DNA of 20,247 nt, taken from NCBI GenBank assembly GCA_031418215.1, contig JANOXC010000027.1, forward strand, positions 1 to 20,247, given 5' to 3'. Source of the stretch: JANOXC01 sp031418215. GTDB lineage: Bacteria > Bacteroidota > Bacteroidia > AKYH767-A > OLB10. Below are positions 7,191 to 15,550 of the stretch, in pieces. The notes under the pieces are model-generated. The model was not told the origin of the DNA. It made no database searches and saw nothing but the letters and a program-made list of their open reading frames with translations. Numbering within the stretch: position 1 is the stretch's first letter; the number at the start of each line of letters is the position of its first letter. The translations under genes were made by a program, and so were the position numbers.

Positions 7191-9812
7191 ATGATGACTT
7201 CCAGTGAAATACGACAGACTTTTTTAGATTTTTTTAAGTATAAAGGGCATCATATTGTTCCTTCAGCGCCAATGGTTGTTAAAAACGACCCTACACTGAT
7301 GTTTAACAATTCAGGAATGGCACCCTTTAAAGAGATTTTCCTTGGACATCAGCCGGCAAAATACAAGCGTGTGGCCGACACGCAAAAGTGTCTTCGTGTG
7401 AGCGGCAAGCATAATGATCTCGAAGAAGTGGGTGTTGATACATACCACCATACGATGTTTGAAATGCTTGGCAATTGGTCTTTTGGAGATTATTTTAAAA
7501 AAGAAGCCATTGCCTGGGCATGGGAACTACTTACTGATATATATAAATTACCGAAAGACCGGTTGTATGTTACCGTTTTTGAAGGTGATGCAAAAGAAGG
7601 ACTGGCATTTGACCAGGAAGCATTTGATTGTTGGAAAAAATTAATTCCGGAAGATCGTATTTTGCGTGGAAACAAGAAAGATAATTTTTGGGAAATGGGT
7701 GATCAGGGTCCTTGTGGTCCATGTTCTGAAATTCATGTGGACTTACGCGACGATGATGAAAGAACGAAAAGAGATGGCGCGCTGGAAGTAAATGGTGGAC
7801 ATCCGCAAGTGGTGGAGATTTGGAATAATGTATTCATGGAATTTAATCGTAAGGCCGACAACAGCCTTGAACCATTACCCGACAAACATGTTGATACAGG
7901 AATGGGCTTTGAGCGACTTTGTATGGCGTTGCAGCAAAAAAAATCAAATTACGATACCGATGTTTTTCAACCGTTGATACAATATATATCGGAAGAAGCG
8001 AAAATTAAATATGGCGCTGATCTGCAAACGGATATTGCCATGCGTGTGATGGCTGATCATATTCGTGCCATTTCTTTTGCCATTGCTGACGGACAATTAC
8101 CTTCCAATGTTAAGGCAGGTTATGTAATTCGACGTATTTTAAGAAGAGCCGTACGTTACGCATACTCCTTCTTAAATATGAAAGAACCTTTTTTATGCAG
8201 GATGGTGCCATTACTTGCAGATCAGTTTGCCAATATTTTTCCGGAGTTGAAAAGTCAGCAGGATTTTGTTGCAAGAGTTGTATTGGAAGAAGAATCTTCT
8301 TTTTTAAGAACACTTGAAACGGGCATACGAAAATTTGAGGCTTATGAAGGAAAGGTAATTGATGGTGCATTTGCTTTTGAATTATATGACACCTACGGTT
8401 TTCCTGTTGATCTCACCCAATTAATGGCACGTGAAAAGGATGTATCTGTCGACATGGATGGATTTAATAAATGTATGCTGGAGCAGAAAAACCGTTCACG
8501 CAAAGCAGCCAATGTAAGCACAGATGACTGGGTTATTGTTCGTGATGCAGACAATATTGAATTCACCGGTTATGATTCATTGAAGGAGGAAGTCGAGATT
8601 GTAAAGTATCGTAAAATTAAAAAGGGAAATAAGGAACAATACCAATTAGTATTAAGCCGTACTCCTTTTTATGCAGAGAGTGGAGGTCAGGTGGGTGATG
8701 TCGGTGAATTAATTTATGGCGGTAAAAAAATAATGATCAACGATACACAAAAAGAAAATAATCTCATTGTGCATTTTACTGATCAGTTACCGGAGGATAT
8801 CAATGCTTCTTTTACAGCTTTGGTAAGCGAATCACGTAGAAAAGATATCACTAAAAATCATAGCGCAACACATTTATTGCATGCTGCTTTGAAACAAGTT
8901 TTAGGGACACATGTTGCACAAAAGGGTTCATTGGTCAATGAGGAGCATACAAGATTTGATTTCTCTCATTTTACCAAAGTAACTGATAAGGAGTTATCGC
9001 AAATTGAATCCATTGTTAATGAAAAGATAAGAGAGAATATATTTTTATCGGAAGAACGCAATGTGCCCATTCAAAAGGCAATTGAGAAAGGCGCCATGGC
9101 ATTGTTTGGTGAAAAATATGGTGATTTTGTACGAGTCATTACTTATGATCCAAAATTTTCAATTGAATTATGTGGAGGTACGCATGTAAAGGCAACAGGT
9201 GAGATCGGGTATTTTAAAATAATGAGTGAGAGCAGTGTTGCAGCAGGTGTAAGAAGGGTGGAAGCAATTACTGGTGGCGGAGCAGAGGCATGGTTGAATA
9301 ATCAACTGTCTGACTTGGAGAAGGTGAAGGAACTATTGAAGCAGCCTAAAGATGTTGTGCAAGGATTAACAACACTGATGGAAGAAAACAGTAACCTGAG
9401 GCATCAGTTGGAAAGAATGATGCATGAAAAGGCTGGACAAATAAAAAAATCATTGTTGCAGAAAATTACCCTCGTCAATGGAGTTAATATCATTGCTGAA
9501 CAAATTGAATTGCCATCTGCTGATTTGATTAAAAACCTTTCTTTTGATTTAAAAAACCAAGTGGATAATTTATTTTTATTAATTGGCACCGAATTAGAAG
9601 AAAAACCACACCTCTCCTTAATCATCTCCGACAATTTAGTTACTGAGAAAAATCTCAATGCCACCAATATCATCAGAACACTTGCAAAAGAAATTCAAGG
9701 TGGTGGTGGTGGTCAGCCATTTTATGCAACTGCCGGTGGTAAAAATATTGCAGGGTTGAAAAAAGCATTAGAGCAGGGCAGGGCATTCATCACTCAGGGA
9801 AGTGTTGTTTAA
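7191..9812 (+). CDS. alaS: Alanine--tRNA ligase
   Basis: AlaRS charges tRNA-Ala and edits mischarged Ser and Gly. The 873 residues match the bacterial length (E. coli about 876). The class II catalytic core begins at once (RQTFLDFFKYKGHHIVPSAP, then FNNSGMAPFKEIFLG and TMFEMLGNWSFGDYFKKEA). The editing domain carries the zinc-site motifs HSATH (H557, H561) and CGGTH (C661, H665). The C-terminal C-Ala/DHHA1 domain shows the glycine-rich GGGGGQP at 837-843. All four metal ligands are intact. Two ATG codons stand in tandem at 7191 and 7194, and either could be used. The gene converges with the methyltransferase gene, with only 10 bases between stops. Confidence 0.98.
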   Translation: MMTSSEIRQTFLDFFKYKGHHIVPSAPMVVKNDPTLMFNNSGMAPFKEIFLGHQPAKYKRVADTQKCLRVSGKHNDLEEVGVDTYHHTMFEMLGNWSFGDYFKKEAIAWAWELLTDIYKLPKDRLYVTVFEGDAKEGLAFDQEAFDCWKKLIPEDRILRGNKKDNFWEMGDQGPCGPCSEIHVDLRDDDERTKRDGALEVNGGHPQVVEIWNNVFMEFNRKADNSLEPLPDKHVDTGMGFERLCMALQQKKSNYDTDVFQPLIQYISEEAKIKYGADLQTDIAMRVMADHIRAISFAIADGQLPSNVKAGYVIRRILRRAVRYAYSFLNMKEPFLCRMVPLLADQFANIFPELKSQQDFVARVVLEEESSFLRTLETGIRKFEAYEGKVIDGAFAFELYDTYGFPVDLTQLMAREKDVSVDMDGFNKCMLEQKNRSRKAANVSTDDWVIVRDADNIEFTGYDSLKEEVEIVKYRKIKKGNKEQYQLVLSRTPFYAESGGQVGDVGELIYGGKKIMINDTQKENNLIVHFTDQLPEDINASFTALVSESRRKDITKNHSATHLLHAALKQVLGTHVAQKGSLVNEEHTRFDFSHFTKVTDKELSQIESIVNEKIRENIFLSEERNVPIQKAIEKGAMALFGEKYGDFVRVITYDPKFSIELCGGTHVKATGEIGYFKIMSESSVAAGVRRVEAITGGGAEAWLNNQLSDLEKVKELLKQPKDVVQGLTTLMEENSNLRHQLERMMHEKAGQIKKSLLQKITLVNGVNIIAEQIELPSADLIKNLSFDLKNQVDNLFLLIGTELEEKPHLSLIISDNLVTEKNLNATNIIRTLAKEIQGGGGGQPFYATAGGKNIAGLKKALEQGRAFITQGSVV

Positions 9813-9822
9813 ATGATATATA

Positions 9823-10566
9823 TTAAGGTTTTCTTCCGCATTTCATAAATAATTCCCAGCTAACTTTTCTTGCAATAGATTCATCTACCCATAAATGAGT
9901 AAGTTCATTGGTAATGGTATCCACAGGATTATTGCCATGCTGTTTTATATATACCTGAACTGCACTCCAGCTATTCATATAAGCAATGAATTCTTTTAAA
10001 TTCTGATGCGCTGAAGCCTTAAATACGGGTGTTTCAATCAGCTCATAGGGAAAAGGAAGCGTTTTGTATTTATGCTCCCAGTTGAGCCTGGTTTGCCACG
10101 GCCAGTAAGATTTTAACGTCTCAAAAGAAAAGTGATCGATTAGTACATCAATTTCTTTTGTAACGGAGCAACCACCATATCCCCATGCAGCAAGAATTCC
10201 ACCCGGCTTTAAAACACGATGAACTTCTTTGTAAAACGCAGGAATATCAAACCAATGTATTGCAGTTGCAACAGTAATCAGGTCTGCAGACTCATTCTTC
10301 AAGGAAGATTTTTCTGCATGCTCCACTTTATATTGAATGTTCTGTCTTTTGAAACTATTGGAAATTTGTTCTTCACTCAGATCCGTTGCATAAACATTCG
10401 TAAAAAAATCAGAAAGGGAGATAGCACACTGTCCATTTCCTGTTGCCACATCCCATGCTAATTGGTGTTCATGGCAAAGGTTTTTTAATAACAAAAACAA
10501 TTCATCAGGATAAGTAGGCCTGTTCTTAGCATAAATAGATGATTGAGTAGAAAAAAAATCAGCCAT
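9823..10566 (-). CDS. Class I SAM-dependent methyltransferase, substrate unknown
   Basis: This 247-residue protein has a Methyltransf_11-type Rossmann domain. Motif I is WDVATGNGQCA (D39, G43, G45), the acidic residue after strand 2 is D62 (YATDLSEEQI), AIHWFD (102-107) is the post-motif region, and VLKPGG (118-123) closes the core. The N-terminus (FSTQSSIYAKNRPTYPDEL) and the HWFD motif resemble the trans-aconitate/Crg1-like small-molecule methyltransferases, not RNA or protein methyltransferases; the substrate is not deducible. The DUF1569 gene lies upstream in the same direction, and the spacer between them carries heptamer repeats up to 7 bases before this ATG. Confidence 0.85.
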   Translation of the reverse strand: MADFFSTQSSIYAKNRPTYPDELFLLLKNLCHEHQLAWDVATGNGQCAISLSDFFTNVYATDLSEEQISNSFKRQNIQYKVEHAEKSSLKNESADLITVATAIHWFDIPAFYKEVHRVLKPGGILAAWGYGGCSVTKEIDVLIDHFSFETLKSYWPWQTRLNWEHKYKTLPFPYELIETPVFKASAHQNLKEFIAYMNSWSAVQVYIKQHGNNPVDTITNELTHLWVDESIARKVSWELFMKCGRKP

Positions 10567-10573
10567 AGTTTAA

Positions 10574-10608
10574 TATTTGGTATTTAGTATTATGTATCGA
10601 GTAATTGG
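10574..10608. repeat. Degenerate heptamer run before the methyltransferase gene
   Basis: Five consecutive 7-base units can be read in register: TATTTGG, TATTTAG, TATTATG, TATCGAG and TAATTGG. They all start with TA and four of five end in G. The run stops 7 bases before the methyltransferase start codon and sits 27 bases from the perfect heptamer array. Confidence 0.6.
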
Positions 10609-10634
10609 ATTTAATATTTTAATTTTTATCTTAA

Positions 10635-10726
<92 letters not shown>

Positions 10727-10732
10727 TTTTAA

Positions 10733-11182
10733 CTATACCCCAAATTGCCGAAGATGATGATCAAGATGTTTCCACATCAAAACATCCCATTCATGTGGTG
10801 TCATTTTCCCAAAAAATGGATGATCTTCTTTTGTGATGGAACTTTCGCTTTTTTCAAATCGTTGAATGATGCTGATTAAGTTCTTTTTTTCTGTTTCGAA
10901 ATCCCGACTATCATGGACAAGAAAATGTTTAGCTGTTGGCGAATTTCTTGAAAATGGTGATTCTCCCAGTAATTTTTTCTTTACCATTCCCCCAAATAGA
11001 ATTCCTATCAAACCTCGCTTTAATTTTAATTCTTCAAAGGCGACTTTAAATGGACGTTGTGCATGGGTTAACATTTGTGCAGCATTCATTTTTCCCCATT
11101 GGTATTCTGAATTAGGATTTAATCGATTAATACGATCAATAATTTCCTGACTATCGTACTTGTTAAAGAGACTTTTAAGCAT
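10733..11182 (-). CDS. DUF1569 (DinB-like fold) protein
   Basis: This 149-residue protein has the DUF1569 pattern: NSEYQWGKMNAAQMLTH near the N-terminus and HPFFGKMTPHEWDVL followed by WKHLDHHLRQFG at the C-terminus. The family belongs to the DinB/YfiT-like four-helix bundles, where three histidines usually bind a metal; H40 and H139 with H142 or H143 are candidates here. The biochemical function is unknown; some DinB relatives are thiol-dependent transferases. It has its own promoter-like sequence. The methyltransferase gene follows after 166 bases of repeat-rich spacer, so a shared transcript is possible but not shown. Confidence 0.82.
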   Translation of the reverse strand: MLKSLFNKYDSQEIIDRINRLNPNSEYQWGKMNAAQMLTHAQRPFKVAFEELKLKRGLIGILFGGMVKKKLLGESPFSRNSPTAKHFLVHDSRDFETEKKNLISIIQRFEKSESSITKEDHPFFGKMTPHEWDVLMWKHLDHHLRQFGV

Positions 11183-11218
11183 ATGTATAAATATTGAAAT
11201 AATTGTTTTTGCTGAGTA

Positions 11219-11250
11219 CTAAATTACATAAAAATAGGACTTTACTCAAA
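11219..11250 (-). promoter_or_regulatory. Candidate promoter of the DUF1569 gene
   Basis: On the minus strand TTTG (11250-11247), a 20-base spacer and TAATTTAG (11226-11219) differ from the consensus at one base of the -7 box. Transcription would start near 11213, about 30 bases before the ATG. Confidence 0.5.
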
Positions 11251-11332
11251 GACCTACAATGAAATCCGTTAATCTATGATAATAGAAATTATTGTAATTA
11301 GATTCCCGGATTTCAAATTGTGGATATTAAAA

Positions 11333-13555
11333 TTAATAATTAAACCTTAACGCGAAGAAAACATTTCTGCCGGGTGCATTTATTCCGCTTGCAAAAGTCC
11401 GGTATTGGGTGTCGAAAACATTATCAATACCGGCCTGCAAGGTGATCAATGGATGTACCTGGTAGGAGGCGCGAAGATCTATTTTAAACCATGCCGGCAT
11501 GCCGTCGGCAGTTGCATATTGTTCATTATCCTCTCCGTTTAAATAGTAATCTTTCAGTTTTTTCCATCCATTGTAGTTCACAATGAAATCAGTTCTGAAA
11601 TGGTTTTTTACATAGGAAAGTTGTAACCGCATCATGAACGGCGGAATATGGTCGAGTGGAGCATCGCTGCTATCGGTTTTAATACGGCCATAAGTGTAAT
11701 TCATGTTAATTGAGGCAAGCAAGTTATCGGTGCATTGCCATTTTGCAGTTGATGAATATCCAAAGATATAAGCCCTGCCTTTGTTTTGATTGGCAAAAAC
11801 CTTGCTGACTGTCCCATCGTATAAAATGGAATCCTGACCATTGTATTTGAATTCATCTGTAACAATTGCATCGAAAAACTGTGTGTAATAAACATTGTTT
11901 TCCCAACTGGCTTTCTTGTTGAAAAATTTCGTGATGCCAATTTCTGTGTTAATAGTTTTTTCAGGTTTTAAATCGCTATTGGGAACAATCAATGCCCCCC
12001 GAGCTGACTCAAATACTTTACTCAAATCATCCACATTTGGCGCGCGAAAACCGGTTGATAATAAGAGCGACATTTTTAAATCATCAGTTGGCGTATGAAC
12101 CAACCCAATACTTCCAGAATAAACAGGATTGCTTTGGTCAGCAGATGAATAGGGGAAGTGAAAAAAAGTAGTATCAACAAATGTGGAATGAAGTTTTATT
12201 ATGCCAAAACGTAAACCATCATTTAGCGTAAGCTCTTTATTTATCTTCCAGGTGTGTGAAAAATAGATTGCTGCATTGGTCATATTATTGTCTCCATCCG
12301 GGTATCTGGTATCCAATGGCTTGCTTTCATTAGATTGAATGTTTTCTTCATTCGCTGTTGATTTCAAGGTATTGTACTGTGCATCTAATCCAAAACGAAA
12401 ATTGTGCTTACCTGACAACCTTTGCAAATCAATGTTTGCACCCATTACATTTACTTTTTCATTTCTGTGTTGGAGGTTATCTTTTCCAAATTTTCGCGTA
12501 TGCCGACTTTCTTCAACATTTTGGTAATTGATTACTGCATGGATTTTTTGAAATGTTGAAGTTTCGTTGTTGATATTGAGATCATATGCGGTCAATATTC
12601 TCATTTGTGGCCCATAATACCATGCTGCATATTTTAATCCGTTTCCCGATGGATCGGTAAGTCTGTCATAGCGTGGGACATCTGTCGAGTTGGAGTATTG
12701 CACATTCAAACCATGTATGATATGTTCATTTTGTTTGAAAGCAAACTTTTGTAATATATCATATTGTGTATATGCGCTTTGGACTTGCAGATAGCGATCT
12801 CTGTTTTTAACGAGTGAGTCTGCTCCGTTAATTCTTTCAACATAATAAGGACGCTCACCATAGGAAGTTGAATAAAATGGGTTTTGGTTTTCCCCGCCTT
12901 TTAAATCATTGAAAGAGGAGAACGTGAAAGAAGTAAGTGAGGCCAATTGTGTTCCACCAATATTGACATCAGCATGACCTGTGAATTCATTGTTCACGCT
13001 GCCATAACGTGAAAATGCATTTACTTTTAGGTTTTGTTTTTGTCCGTCACCGGTAAAAAGCGGATTTTTTGTATAGAGGTTAATTACGCCGCCCAGCGCG
13101 TCGCTGCCATATATTGTTGAGGATGGGCCAAACAAAATTTCCAGTCGGTCAAGGATGGCATTGTCGGTTGTCACTATATTTTGCAAATGACCACCTCTAT
13201 ATATAATGTTATTCATTCTCACACCGTCGACAACAAGAAGAATTCTATTTGCCTCAAATCCTCGAATGACCGGGCTGCCGCCACCCATTTGGCTTTTTTG
13301 TAAAAATATGTTGCCTGTACTTGCCACCAGCTCAGCAGTAGTTTGCGATTGTGAAAAAGCAATTTCTTTACCTGAAATTGCTTGAACTTGTTGTGCAATA
13401 GTCTTTAATGTTTCCGGTGTTTTGTTTGCTGAAATGGTAATATCATCAATTGATATTGCTTTTAAAACAGTAGAGTCGGATGGGATTACCTGTGCGAAAA
13501 TTGAAATTGAATATATTAGTGGTAATAACAGGATGATGGGATATTTAATTTTCAT
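11333..13555 (-). CDS. TonB-dependent outer-membrane receptor, heme/hemoprotein-receptor-like
   Basis: This 740-residue receptor has a signal peptide (residues 1 to about 22, ending SIFAQ) and a plug domain at about 40-165. The plug includes SPVIRGFEANRILLVVDGVRM and LFGPSSTIYGSDALGGVINLYT. A 22-strand barrel follows and ends with the aromatic FNY needed for outer-membrane insertion. There is no N-terminal carboxypeptidase-regulatory or secretin-like extension, so it is not a SusC-type or transducing receptor. The plug sequence is most like hemin/hemoglobin receptors (HmuR-type), but the ligand is inference. FDTQYRTFASGINAPGRNVFF near the end is the usual TonB-box-distal barrel closure. A short membrane-anchored protein lies 91 bases upstream in the same direction and is probably co-transcribed. 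Confidence 0.9.
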   Translation of the reverse strand: MKIKYPIILLLPLIYSISIFAQVIPSDSTVLKAISIDDITISANKTPETLKTIAQQVQAISGKEIAFSQSQTTAELVASTGNIFLQKSQMGGGSPVIRGFEANRILLVVDGVRMNNIIYRGGHLQNIVTTDNAILDRLEILFGPSSTIYGSDALGGVINLYTKNPLFTGDGQKQNLKVNAFSRYGSVNNEFTGHADVNIGGTQLASLTSFTFSSFNDLKGGENQNPFYSTSYGERPYYVERINGADSLVKNRDRYLQVQSAYTQYDILQKFAFKQNEHIIHGLNVQYSNSTDVPRYDRLTDPSGNGLKYAAWYYGPQMRILTAYDLNINNETSTFQKIHAVINYQNVEESRHTRKFGKDNLQHRNEKVNVMGANIDLQRLSGKHNFRFGLDAQYNTLKSTANEENIQSNESKPLDTRYPDGDNNMTNAAIYFSHTWKINKELTLNDGLRFGIIKLHSTFVDTTFFHFPYSSADQSNPVYSGSIGLVHTPTDDLKMSLLLSTGFRAPNVDDLSKVFESARGALIVPNSDLKPEKTINTEIGITKFFNKKASWENNVYYTQFFDAIVTDEFKYNGQDSILYDGTVSKVFANQNKGRAYIFGYSSTAKWQCTDNLLASINMNYTYGRIKTDSSDAPLDHIPPFMMRLQLSYVKNHFRTDFIVNYNGWKKLKDYYLNGEDNEQYATADGMPAWFKIDLRASYQVHPLITLQAGIDNVFDTQYRTFASGINAPGRNVFFALRFNY

Positions 13556-13599
13556 GTATTTAATTAAGGAAAAGGATTAGAATGTTAACGGATACTTCA

Positions 13600-13621
13600 T
13601 GCAATTCCATCTATGGAAGCA
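13600..13621. other. Stem-loop between the small membrane protein and the receptor
   Basis: TTCCA-TCTA-TGGAA forms a 5-bp stem. TGC and GCA outside it can extend the pairing past a 2-base bulge. It lies in the 91-base gap between the two co-directional genes and lacks a T-run in the transcribed direction, so it is not a standard terminator; it might mark an mRNA processing site. Confidence 0.3.
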
Positions 13622-13646
13622 TAAAAGAAAAAATTAATAAAACCGT

Positions 13647-14156
13647 TTAACTAATCCGGGGTGGGGGTGAAGTGTTTTCGATGACAGGCGAAGAAGTACT
13701 TGCGCAAAAATTCGCATAAGTTAGGGTCTTAAATGGCAGAAAAAAATAAGCTTGTAAGTACCCTTGATTAATAAAAATTAAGGTGTTTAAACCGGTAATT
13801 GATTTCGGGAGTTCGGTGTTTTGATTTGTGTTATTGTGAATGGCAAGTTTAATATTACTAATTGTATTTTCTTCTTCCTTATCATGAATGGCGATTAAGT
13901 GAATATTATTTTTTGTTTTTACTTTAGATACGATATCATAAAGCTTTCCATCAATGTAAATTTCATGATTGTTAACGCTTCCTTTTTTGTATTCGGAATT
14001 GGTCAGCAAAAAGGATTCATGTTTGATTTTGTTTCGACTGATCATTTCCAGCATTTCATATTGCACAAAACATTGTCTGACTTCAAATATTAACAGGAGA
14101 CTGCCTGATTGCATTATCATCAGGAGCAACAGAAAAAAAATAATTGCTTTTTTCAA
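13647..14156 (-). CDS. Small membrane-anchored or secreted protein of unknown function upstream of a TonB receptor
   Basis: The product has 169 residues. Residues 1-24 form a hydrophobic signal sequence or anchor (MKKAIIFFLLLLMIMQSGSL). Next come a basic helical part (YEMLEMISRNKIKHESFLL), a central block NNHEIYIDGKLYDIVSK, and HLIAIHDKEEENTISNI. The tail is low in complexity and ends ENTSPPPRIS. No domain of known function is recognised. The block with HEI.I.GKLYDI resembles short proteins I recall lying beside TonB receptor genes in Bacteroidota. The start is TTG at 14156: a TAG lies seven codons upstream in frame, no ATG lies between, and MKKAIIFF is a natural signal start. The receptor gene follows after 91 bases. 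Confidence 0.7.
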   Translation of the reverse strand: MKKAIIFFLLLLMIMQSGSLLLIFEVRQCFVQYEMLEMISRNKIKHESFLLTNSEYKKGSVNNHEIYIDGKLYDIVSKVKTKNNIHLIAIHDKEEENTISNIKLAIHNNTNQNTELPKSITGLNTLIFINQGYLQAYFFLPFKTLTYANFCASTSSPVIENTSPPPRIS

Positions 14157-14482
14157 TTCAGTGTTATGGATGATCTAAAATGTATTTACGTATAATGCTC
14201 GTAAAGTCAATTACTCACAAATTTATATTTTTATTGATTGTTATTTCTAGCATAGAGATATTTTTGTTGAGCTATTAGCGCAATAACAAGTTGTCTTTTT
14301 GATTTTTTATTCCGATATAATCATAGGGAACCGGCTAAGATTTCTACTTTTTCAAATTTTTGTTTGCGAAGGGTTTTTTGTTACAATTTATTTTTTACTT
14401 TTATAAGTAATTGAATGCCAAGCTTATGCAATAAAAGGAAAATTATCCATACTTTGGCAGTTCAAAACTAAAATCAACGCTT
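14157..14482. other. Divergent intergenic region, 326 bases
   Basis: This AT-rich spacer separates the small membrane protein (-) from the T9SS cargo gene (+). It holds a minus-strand -7 candidate (14218-14225). It also holds a plus-strand TACTTTG (14450-14456) that resembles a -7 box one base short, 26 bases before the plus-strand ATG. I see no ORF, RNA gene or repeat. Confidence 0.6.
14218..14225 (-). promoter_or_regulatory. Candidate -7 box for the small protein-TonB receptor pair
   Basis: TAAATTTG on the minus strand (14225-14218) matches TAnnTTTG, about 61 bases before the TTG start. No TTTG stands at -33 spacing, so this is a partial match. Confidence 0.35.
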
Positions 14483-15466
14483 ATGAAAAAAACATTACTC
14501 TTAGTAGCAGCCATATTTTCTTATGGTTTTATGAACGCACAGACCTTATTATTTGATAACGGACCTTTAGTAAACAGCCCAGGCATGGGATCCGGCGGTG
14601 CTGACGTCTCGAATATGCATGACGGTATCACACTTTATGGTTTTGGCCATTCGATTACCGGAGGGTTTAAGGTTGCAGATGATTTTACTGTTCCTATAGC
14701 AGGTTGGACTATTGACTCAATGGTGTTTTTTGCATACCAAACAAATTCAACTTTAGTTTCTACTATTAACGAAGCTAGATTGGGAATCTGGGATGGATCG
14801 CCTGCATTAGGATCTAATATTATTTTTGGTGATACAGCAGTGGATGCATTAACTTCTACTTATTGGTCAGGAATATATAGAACGCAAGAAACAGATTTGA
14901 CCAATACGCAAAGACCAATAATGCGTACCATTGTTGCTACTCCGGGGCTTGTTCTTGCAGCCGGCACTTACTTTGCATCTTGGCAGATGGGTGGTTCACT
15001 AACTTCAGGTCCATGGGCACCACCAATAACTTTGGGCGCCGGAATAACTGCTACAGGTGATGGACTTCAATACCAGCCAGCAAATGGATTATGGAATCCT
15101 GCAAAAGATACCAGCACAACTGCCGGCACCGGTACCGGAAGCATTCAGGGATTTCCTTTCCTCGTTTACGGGCATTTGACTACAGTAGGTGTGAATGAAC
15201 AAAGTAAATCTGAATTTGGAATTACAAATGTTTATCCTGTTCCTGCTATAGATCAGGTAAATTTTGTTTACAATACCAATCAAAATGAATCAGTTCTTTT
15301 ATCTTTAAAAGATAACACCGGTAGAGAAGTATTATCCATGGAGAAAAAAATGGTAAATGGGGAAAATAAGGTGATGATGGATTTGTCATCATTGCAAGCC
15401 GGACTTTACTTTATTACTGCAAGGAGTTCCTCTTCATTCAACGTTGTGAAATTTATTAAGGAATAA
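14483..15466 (+). CDS. Secreted protein with T9SS type A C-terminal sorting domain
   Basis: This 327-residue protein has a clear signal peptide (MKKTLLLVAAIFSYGFMNAQ, residues 1-20). A large unassigned domain follows at about 21-235 (FDNGPL, ADDFTVPIAGWTIDSMVFFAYQ, LGIWDGSPALG). The last 75 residues form a type A sorting domain: VYPVPAIDQVNF, then SLQAGLYFITARS and a terminal VVKFIKE. Such proteins cross the outer membrane by the type IX system, lose the C-terminal domain, and are released or attached to surface lipid. The N-terminal domain looks like a beta-sandwich found in other Bacteroidota secreted proteins; I cannot give it an activity, and no catalytic motif is apparent. The gene is monocistronic and ends at a strong terminator. 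Confidence 0.85.
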   Translation: MKKTLLLVAAIFSYGFMNAQTLLFDNGPLVNSPGMGSGGADVSNMHDGITLYGFGHSITGGFKVADDFTVPIAGWTIDSMVFFAYQTNSTLVSTINEARLGIWDGSPALGSNIIFGDTAVDALTSTYWSGIYRTQETDLTNTQRPIMRTIVATPGLVLAAGTYFASWQMGGSLTSGPWAPPITLGAGITATGDGLQYQPANGLWNPAKDTSTTAGTGTGSIQGFPFLVYGHLTTVGVNEQSKSEFGITNVYPVPAIDQVNFVYNTNQNESVLLSLKDNTGREVLSMEKKMVNGENKVMMDLSSLQAGLYFITARSSSSFNVVKFIKE

Positions 15467-15485
15467 GTATTGCTAAACTTTATTG

Positions 15486-15519
15486 AAAAGACCGTGTTTT
15501 CCTAACACGGTCTTTTTTT
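15486..15519 (+). terminator. Rho-independent terminator after the T9SS cargo gene
   Basis: GACCGTGTT (15490-15498), a TTCCT loop, and AACACGGTC (15504-15512) form a perfect 9-bp stem that the flanking AAAA/TTTT can extend to 13 bp. Seven T residues follow (15513-15519). The site lies 20 bases past the stop codon. The A-run on the other side makes it usable for the converging RsmH-family gene as well. Confidence 0.93.
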
Positions 15520-15550
15520 ATTAGCGGCAAGTGTTAGTTGAGATTTAGCA

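Noticed and set aside
7414..9673. Several long open frames inside alaS on both strands
   Set aside because: They overlap a fully conserved alaS with all motifs intact and encode no recognisable domains; they are by-products of the alaS codons.
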